Source: Acetobacteraceae bacterium
Lineage (GTDB): Bacteria > Pseudomonadota > Alphaproteobacteria > Acetobacterales > Acetobacteraceae
Length of the DNA: 11,752 nucleotides
Direction of reading: 5' to 3'
Assembly: GCA_030039695.1 (NCBI GenBank)
Contig: JASHVB010000013.1
Coordinates: 1-11,752 of the forward strand
Shown: piece after piece, positions 6,725-11,752 of the stretch
Numbering within the stretch: the first letter of the stretch is position 1
How the letters are laid out: every line of letters starts with the position of its first letter
Notes under the pieces: generated by a model
What the model was told of the DNA's origin: nothing
Seen by the model: only the letters and a program-made list of their open reading frames with translations
Databases searched by the model: none
Position numbers and translations under genes: made by a program

Positions 6725-6820
6725 CCCTCGCCCTCCGTCGCGTTTGCGGCTCATCCAAGCGTGTTGACGCCGCCTGGGCAAGGCGCGACCGTTCCGCGAA
6801 CCGGTGGGAGGAGACGCGAC
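6725..6820. promoter_or_regulatory. Divergent promoter region between crotonase and CoA-transferase genes
   Basis: These 96 bases separate two divergent starts and should hold both promoters. GGGAGGAG at 6806-6813 is a clear ribosome site seven bases before the CoA-transferase ATG. I see no convincing -35/-10 pair or operator palindrome. Confidence 0.35.
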
Positions 6821-8008
6821 ATGGCGCGCCCGTTCGAAGGCATTCGCATCATCGACATCACGCATGTGCTGGCCGGACCTTTTGCGGCCTATCAGCTGGC
6901 GCTCATGGGCGCCGACGTGATCAAAGTGGAACATCCGGACGATCCGGACCAGAGCCGTGATTCCGGTTCGGACAACGCGCTGAACCATGCGGGCATGGGA
7001 ACGGGGTTCTTGACACAGGCGTCGAATAAGCGGGCCATCACCCTGAATTTGAAGACATCGCAAGGCCGGGATATTTTGAAGAAGCTGGTGGCAACTGCCG
7101 ATGTGCTCGTGGAAAATTACCGACCGGGCGCGTTCGAGGCGCTGGGGTTGGGTTATGAAGACCTGCACAAGATCAATCCGAGACTGATCTATGCGTCGTT
7201 TTCTGCGTTCGGCCAGGGCGGACCGCGGCGGGAACAAACGGCCTATGACCACGTGATCCAATCGACGTCGGGCATTATGGCGATGACCGGCACGCCCGCG
7301 GCTAATCCGATCAAGATCGGCGCGCCAGCGATCGACTATGCCACGGGCACAATGGGCGCGTTCGCGTTGGCCTCGGCATTGTTCCAGCGCGAGCGCACCG
7401 GCCAGGGCCAGCGCATCGACATGGCGATGCTAGATGTCGCGATCATTCTTATGGCGTCGCATGTCACGGGCTATCTACGTAACGGCGCGCATCCGAAGCC
7501 GTCGGGCAACCGCACGGGTCATGCGACCAGCATGGCATATCAGACGAAAGACGGGGTCGTGATGGTGGGCGCGAGCAATTTGCGCCAGCAGCGGCGGCTT
7601 TGGACGGTGCTGGAGCATCCCGAGATGATCAAACGAACCAACGACGAACGGCACGCCGATCACGATCGCGAAGAGAAGCTGCTGGCTGAGATCATGCTGA
7701 CGCGCGCAGCGGCGGAGTGGGAGGAGTGGTTGCAGGCGCGCCACGTTCCCGCCTGTCGAGTGCGGACGATGGGCGAGGCGCTAGCCGATCCGCAAATCGT
7801 CTCGCGCGGTGTATTGCATCGGCACGAGTCGGGGCCGGGCATCGATGGCGGCTTTAGCGTGCCGGTAGCAGCGTTCAAGTTCGCGCATAACGGACCGCGC
7901 GTTGACTTTCCGCCACCGCGCTTCGGGCAGCACACGGATGAGGTGTTGGGGTCGCTGGGCTATAGTGCGGCGGAGATCGCGGGGTTCAGATCGACGGGCG
8001 TTGTGTGA
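6821..8008 (+). CDS. CaiB/BaiF family III CoA-transferase
   Basis: A 395-residue family III CoA-transferase, which moves CoA between an acyl-CoA donor and a carboxylic acid through an enzyme-bound anhydride. FEGIRIIDITHVLAGPFAAY (5-24), LALMGADVIKVEHP (26-39), VENYRPGAFEALGLGYEDL (97-115) and SAFGQGGP (128-135) are family hallmarks. D172 in GAPAIDYATG is the expected catalytic Asp. GQRIDMAMLDV and the C-terminal PPRFGQHTDEVLGSLGY stretch complete the usual length. ATG follows GGGAGGAG; the frame is open far upstream, but that part is antisense to the crotonase. Substrate cannot be read from the sequence. The surrounding acyl-CoA genes suggest it loads a fatty, dicarboxylic or aromatic acid as CoA ester. 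Confidence 0.92.
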   Translation: MARPFEGIRIIDITHVLAGPFAAYQLALMGADVIKVEHPDDPDQSRDSGSDNALNHAGMGTGFLTQASNKRAITLNLKTSQGRDILKKLVATADVLVENYRPGAFEALGLGYEDLHKINPRLIYASFSAFGQGGPRREQTAYDHVIQSTSGIMAMTGTPAANPIKIGAPAIDYATGTMGAFALASALFQRERTGQGQRIDMAMLDVAIILMASHVTGYLRNGAHPKPSGNRTGHATSMAYQTKDGVVMVGASNLRQQRRLWTVLEHPEMIKRTNDERHADHDREEKLLAEIMLTRAAAEWEEWLQARHVPACRVRTMGEALADPQIVSRGVLHRHESGPGIDGGFSVPVAAFKFAHNGPRVDFPPPRFGQHTDEVLGSLGYSAAEIAGFRSTGVV

Positions 8009-8010
8009 AT

Positions 8011-8036
8011 CCTCGCCCGCGCGGCAGGCGGGGAAG
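8011..8036. repeat. Degenerate palindromic repeat after the CoA-transferase gene
   Basis: CCTCGCCCGC and GCGGGGAAGG pair over eight of ten positions around a short GC loop, two bases after the gene's stop. It resembles degenerate extragenic palindromes of GC-rich proteobacteria and could also act as a weak terminator. One copy only in this window, so repeat status is inference. Confidence 0.35.
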
Positions 8037-8106
8037 GGTCTTCGGTACGAGGATCACGAATCAGATGCCCAGCGTGGTGAGTTCGTTTGGGACCCTGACC
8101 GCGAGA

Positions 8107-8158
8107 CTCTCGCCCCGGCGCGCGAAACGCGCCTCGACTTCTCGCCGAAGCGGGAGAG
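8107..8158. repeat. Nested inverted repeats between convergent genes, possible terminator
   Basis: GGCGCG (8117-8122) and CGCGCC (8128-8133) form a perfect 6-bp stem around CGAAA. An outer CTCTC (8107-8111) can pair with GAGAG (8154-8158), and TCTC...GAGA arms at 8140-8157 form an alternative fold. The block ends next to the acyl-CoA dehydrogenase stop. It resembles a worn extragenic palindrome and may end transcription from one or both sides. Confidence 0.45.
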
Positions 8159-8159
8159 G

Positions 8160-9326
8160 TTATCGTGAGGGCAGCTCCAGCACATTCTTCGCGAGAATGT
8201 TCCGCTGAATCTCATTGGAGCCCGCGTAAATTGTTGCCGGCCTGGACTGCAGGAACATACCAGCCGGATTGAGCTCGCGATTGCTATCCATCGGCCCGAA
8301 CAGCGCGCCGTACTCCGCGCTGACCTCCAGCATAAGCTCGGTAATCCGCTGGTAGAGCTCGGTCTGATGAATCTTCAGCATCGATACATCAGGTCCGAGC
8401 TGCTGCCCGCGCCGCACTTGGTCGACAAACTCCTGATACAGCGTCTTGTGATCTTCCAGATCGAGCCGCAGTCGCGTGTAGCGGTCCTGAAACACATCGT
8501 CCTCCCAGACGCCGACCCGTTCCGCCAGGAGTTTCAGCCGCGCCAGTGCATACGTGGATTGCCGCGGCGAGCCGGAACCGATGCGCTCGAACCCCAAAAG
8601 GTTCTTAGCCATGGTCCAGCCCTGGTTGATGCGCCCCACCAAATTGCCTTTCGGCACGCGTACGTTGTCGAAGAACGTCTCGCAGAATTCCTCGCCCATA
8701 TCAATATTGGGGATTGGCCGCACGGTAATACCCGACGCGTCCATCGGCACCAGCAGGAAGCTGATGCCGTCCTGCTTCTTCGCCTGTCTGTCGGTTCGCA
8801 CCAGCAGGAAGATCCAGTTGGCGTCCATCGCCAGCGAGGTCCAGATCTTTTGCCCGTTCACCACCCATTCACCGCCATCGAGCACAGCCGACGTACGCAG
8901 CGACGCCAGGTCTGAACCCGCGTTCGGTTCGCTGTAACCCTGGCACCAGATGTGCTCTCCAGTCAGAATCTTTGGCAGGAAGTAATCCTGTTGCTCCTTG
9001 GTCCCGTGCCGGATCAGCAGTGGGCCCAGCATCGTCATGCCCATATCATTCAGACGCGTGCAGCCGTGGCGTTCCTTCTCCTCCAGGAAGATAAGCTGTT
9101 TGCTGGCAGAAATGCCCATGCCGCCGAACTCTTTCGGCCAGTTGGGACACAGCCAGCCCTTGCGCGAGAGAATCTGATACCAGGCCTTGCTGTCCTTGTA
9201 GTGCAGCCGGCGAGGCGGGTTGCGCAGCTCCGGCGGGTAGTTCCTCTCAATGAAGTTCCGCACGAGCATGCGGAATTCATCGTCGGAGAGCTGATCCAGG
9301 TCCTCGGTATAGGCCGCTTCGCTCAT
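8160..9326 (-). CDS. Acyl-CoA dehydrogenase family protein
   Basis: A 388-residue FAD-dependent acyl-CoA dehydrogenase, introducing the alpha-beta double bond into an acyl-CoA. WPKEFGGMG (63-71), CQGYSEPNAGSDLASLRT (128-145), GQKIWTSLA (158-166) and RPATIYAGSNEIQRNILAKN near the end are all family motifs. The IYAGSNEIQ motif has Ala where medium-chain enzymes carry catalytic Glu (YEG). E247 in LLGFERIGSG aligns by eye with the catalytic Glu of isovaleryl-CoA dehydrogenase, so the base has probably moved rather than been lost. The ATG has AAGGA nine bases upstream. The bifunctional hydratase/dehydrogenase gene ends 31 bases before it, so one transcript is likely. Chain length and branching of the substrate are unknown. 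Confidence 0.92.
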   Translation of the reverse strand: MSEAAYTEDLDQLSDDEFRMLVRNFIERNYPPELRNPPRRLHYKDSKAWYQILSRKGWLCPNWPKEFGGMGISASKQLIFLEEKERHGCTRLNDMGMTMLGPLLIRHGTKEQQDYFLPKILTGEHIWCQGYSEPNAGSDLASLRTSAVLDGGEWVVNGQKIWTSLAMDANWIFLLVRTDRQAKKQDGISFLLVPMDASGITVRPIPNIDMGEEFCETFFDNVRVPKGNLVGRINQGWTMAKNLLGFERIGSGSPRQSTYALARLKLLAERVGVWEDDVFQDRYTRLRLDLEDHKTLYQEFVDQVRRGQQLGPDVSMLKIHQTELYQRITELMLEVSAEYGALFGPMDSNRELNPAGMFLQSRPATIYAGSNEIQRNILAKNVLELPSR

Positions 9327-9357
9327 CGCTCTCTATCCTTATGCGTCACTGCGTCGT

Positions 9358-11466
9358 TCACCGGAATGGCGCGGGCTTGGCTTCGCGGAACGGCGTGCCG
9401 GATTCCGCCAGCTGGCGCAGCAGCCGCGACGGTGCCCAACGTTCGCCGAACTGCTGGTGCCATGCGGCGATCTGATTGTAGACCTCGCGTACCCCGACGC
9501 CGTCGGCCCAGTACATTAGTCCGCCGCGGTAACGCGGGAAGCCGAAACCGTGCAGCCACATCACGTCGATATCTGAGGCCCGATAGGCCTTCCCTTCCTC
9601 CAGAATGCGGCATGCTTCGTTTACTGAGGAAAATAGCAACCGGCGGAGGATTTCCTGATCGGTGAAGTTGTGCTGCAGCACGCCCATTTCTGCAGCAACC
9701 TGCTTGATGATCGCCGCGACTTCCGGATCGGGATGCGGCGTGCGGTCGCCTTTTTCGTAGCGATACCATCCGGCGCCGCTTTTCTGGCCGTAGCGGCCCA
9801 TCTCCACAAGTTTGTCGGCGATCGGTAGCGTGCGGTAGTTGGGATTGGCGGCGGCGCGGCGCTTGCGGCCCTCAGCACCGATGTCGAGTCCCGCCAGGTC
9901 ACCCACCGCGAACGGCCCCATCGGATAGCCGAAATCCACCATCACCTTGTCCACCTGCTCCGGCAGGCAGCCTTCCTCCAGCAGGATCACCATCTCGCTG
10001 TTGAAAGGCGCGCGCGAGCGGTTGGCGACGAAGCCGTCGGTGTTGCCCGCCATCGCCGAGATCTTGCCGATCTTGCGGCCCATTGCCATGGCAGTCGCCA
10101 GTGTCTCGGGCGAGGCCTTAGCCGGCCGTACCACTTCCAGCAGTTTCATTACATTGGCTGGAGAGAAGAAATGCGTGCCAGCCACCTTGTCCGGGCGCCC
10201 CGTCTCCGCCGCGAGCGCGTCCATGTCCAGCGCCGACGTGTTGGAGAACAACAGCGCGTCAGGATTCATAATCTCGTCGAGTCTCGCGAAGACGGGCTTC
10301 TTCACGTCCATGCGCTCGAACACAGCCTCCACAACGACATCGCAGTCCTTGATGTCGTCGTAGCTGCTGACGGGATGGATGCGCACCAGGCGGCGTTCCA
10401 TCTCATCCTGCGCCAGGCTGCCGCGTTTCACTGACGTCGCGTAGTTGGCACGGATGCGCTCCATGCCACGGTTCAGCGCTTCCTCGGTCGCGTCCATGAT
10501 CTTCACGTCGTAGCCAAAATCGGCGAACGACATGGCGATGCCGCCGCCCATCGTGCCGGCGCCGATCACCGCCGGCGTGTGAAAGTCGCGCGGCTTCACG
10601 TCGCCGAGGTCGGGCAGCTTCGCCACTTCGCGCTCGGCGAAGAACGCGTAGCGCAAAGCACGGGCTTCGCCGGAGTTCTCAAGCTCATTGAACAGCTCGT
10701 TCTCGCGCACAATTCCAGCGTCGAACGGCAAAGTGCAGGCGGCTTCGACCGCGGCGATGCAGTGATATGGCGCCTTCTGGTTCCGGGCACGGCGGGCGAT
10801 CGACTTCCGCATAGCATCGAATATGGCGGGATCGTCCAGCTTCAGCACGCGGTCGCGCACGCGCGGTAGCGGGCGCCGATCGGCGACACGCCGCGCGAAG
10901 GCGATGGCGGAAGTGCGCAGATCAGCGCCCTCTGGCAGCACTTCATCCAGAATGCCGTAGCCCAGCGCTTCCTGCGCCGGAACGTGGCGGCCGGATGTGA
11001 TCATCTCCAGCGCGACCTTCGGCCCGGCCAGTCGAGGCAGCCGCTGCGTGCCGCCGCCGCCCGGCAGGATGCCGATCTGCACCTCCGGCAGCCCGACCTT
11101 TGCCGACGGGACCGCGATGCGGTAGTGGCAGGCCATGGCATTCTCCAATCCACCGCCCAGCGCGAAACCGTGGATCGCCGCGACCACTGGCTTCGGACTC
11201 GCGTCCAGCAGGTCATAGGTACGGCTGCCAATCGGCGCGCGCTTGCGTCCCGTGCCGAAGCCACGGATGTCGGCGCCGGCGATGAAGCTGCGGCCGGCGC
11301 CAATCAGCACCATGGCGCGAATTGCGGGATCGGCATTGCCTCGGTTCAGCGCATTGATGATGCCGTCCGACACGCCAGGACCGAGGGCGTTCACCGGCGG
11401 ATAATCCACCACGATGACGCCGATATCGCCTTCGTGTTCCAGGCGGACGGGGGAGGTTTCGCTCAC
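9358..11466 (-). CDS. Bifunctional enoyl-CoA hydratase/3-hydroxyacyl-CoA dehydrogenase (FadB/FadJ type)
   Basis: A 702-residue multifunctional beta-oxidation protein. The N-terminal crotonase domain (about 5-190) keeps both catalytic glutamates, E108 in GGGLENAMACHYRIA and E128 in GLPEVQIGILPGGGGTQRLP, so it should hydrate enoyl-CoA. The central Rossmann domain (about 297-475) opens with VIGAGTMGGGIAMSFADFGY and has VVVEAVFE, FSNTSALD and THFFSPANVMKLLEVVRP. H432 and E444 form the usual dehydrogenase pair, and NTDGFVANR supplies N482. Two C-terminal 3HCDH repeats follow (about 475-570 and 600-690). The GTG start at 11466 has AAGGA seven bases upstream; an in-frame ATG at 11508 has none. The next gene, an acyl-CoA dehydrogenase, supplies the preceding step. 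No thiolase is in view. Confidence 0.93.
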   Translation of the reverse strand: MSETSPVRLEHEGDIGVIVVDYPPVNALGPGVSDGIINALNRGNADPAIRAMVLIGAGRSFIAGADIRGFGTGRKRAPIGSRTYDLLDASPKPVVAAIHGFALGGGLENAMACHYRIAVPSAKVGLPEVQIGILPGGGGTQRLPRLAGPKVALEMITSGRHVPAQEALGYGILDEVLPEGADLRTSAIAFARRVADRRPLPRVRDRVLKLDDPAIFDAMRKSIARRARNQKAPYHCIAAVEAACTLPFDAGIVRENELFNELENSGEARALRYAFFAEREVAKLPDLGDVKPRDFHTPAVIGAGTMGGGIAMSFADFGYDVKIMDATEEALNRGMERIRANYATSVKRGSLAQDEMERRLVRIHPVSSYDDIKDCDVVVEAVFERMDVKKPVFARLDEIMNPDALLFSNTSALDMDALAAETGRPDKVAGTHFFSPANVMKLLEVVRPAKASPETLATAMAMGRKIGKISAMAGNTDGFVANRSRAPFNSEMVILLEEGCLPEQVDKVMVDFGYPMGPFAVGDLAGLDIGAEGRKRRAAANPNYRTLPIADKLVEMGRYGQKSGAGWYRYEKGDRTPHPDPEVAAIIKQVAAEMGVLQHNFTDQEILRRLLFSSVNEACRILEEGKAYRASDIDVMWLHGFGFPRYRGGLMYWADGVGVREVYNQIAAWHQQFGERWAPSRLLRQLAESGTPFREAKPAPFR

Positions 11467-11752
11467 GTGGGTATCCTTCGCTTGGTTGGCCGCGAGGATA
11501 CGGAGCATGCAGCGGGGCGTCCATGGCAAGACTCGATCGCGTGGCAGCGGACGCAATGGCGCATTAACGTGGCGGCATGGATATAGCCGCACGCAATACG
11601 GGGTTCCTCCACACCGACACGGTTCTGCGAACCAACCGGTGGCGATTCGGCCGCCACTGCGCCATCGCTTGTTCGTGGCGCGATCATTGGGCACGCAGCA
11701 CACAGCCCGGAATTATGCTCACATCGTCAGCAACCTGACGACCGAGACCAAC
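11467..11752. other. 286 bases with no convincing gene upstream of the hydratase/dehydrogenase
   Basis: This should hold the promoter of the minus-strand hydratase/dehydrogenase-acyl-CoA dehydrogenase pair, but I cannot pick a -35/-10 pair. On the minus strand 22 open codons run from the window edge to a TGA at 11684-11686 and might be the tail of another gene. On the plus strand a 53-codon frame from 11577 has no ribosome site. Neither is strong enough to call. Confidence 0.4.
11724..11741. repeat. Short perfect inverted repeat near the window end
   Basis: TCGTCAG and CTGACGA form a perfect 7-bp stem around CAAC. It may be a regulator-binding site or a weak terminator-like hairpin upstream of the beta-oxidation genes. 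Function is not supported by anything else in view. Confidence 0.35.

Noticed and set aside
6338..6820. Upstream extension of the CoA-transferase frame
   Set aside because: It is antisense to the crotonase gene, and the ATG at 6821 has a clear ribosome site and a family-typical N-terminus.
11577..11738. Plus-strand 53-codon frame near the window end
   Set aside because: No ribosome site and no recognisable motif.
11684..11752. Tail of a minus-strand gene entering from the right edge (22 codons to TGA)
   Set aside because: Too short to identify; open reading of this length is expected by chance in GC-rich DNA.

Overview
The window reads as chromosomal DNA of a GC-rich alphaproteobacterium. 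The gene order tsaE-amgK-murU-addB is one I know from alphaproteobacteria, and the AddB is of the alphaproteobacterial type. The family or genus cannot be settled from the sequence alone. Nothing looks like a phage, plasmid, transposon, CRISPR array, rRNA or tRNA.

Left part (1-3867, minus strand): a tightly packed unit reads tsaE (tRNA t6A ATPase), amgK (MurNAc/GlcNAc anomeric kinase), murU (MurNAc-1-phosphate uridylyltransferase) and, after a 154-base gap, the first 501 codons of addB (DNA break repair). tsaE/amgK and amgK/murU each overlap by ATGA. AmgK and MurU together make UDP-MurNAc from recycled wall sugar, bypassing de novo synthesis. amgK carries an in-frame G/C-rich palindrome that looks like an inserted repeat.

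Centre (3868-4790, plus strand): the most interesting gene in the window. A glutaredoxin-like domain is fused to a DinB domain, and the first Cys position of its CxxC motif is an in-frame TGA (4006-4008), giving U-T-S-C. A good Shine-Dalgarno (GAGGAG, 3955-3960) and a TTG start lie upstream of the TGA. The frame stays open for 240 codons after it, and a GGU-loop hairpin lies at a SECIS-like distance downstream. I read this as a candidate selenoprotein; ordinary gene calling would cut it back to a 218-residue DinB protein. A strong hairpin at 4735-4771 separates it from the convergent next gene.

Right part (4791-11752): an acyl-CoA metabolism region. On the minus strand lie a class V aminotransferase-like protein and a crotonase with a PaaG/isomerase-like active site. 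Divergent from the crotonase is a CaiB/BaiF family III CoA-transferase. Convergent with that gene, on the minus strand, are a bifunctional enoyl-CoA hydratase/3-hydroxyacyl-CoA dehydrogenase and an acyl-CoA dehydrogenase, 31 bases apart and probably one transcript. The set could activate, isomerise, dehydrogenate, hydrate and oxidise an acyl-CoA substrate; no thiolase or acyl-CoA ligase is in view. The 8009-8159 gap holds degenerate palindromic repeats. The last 286 bases hold no convincing gene.
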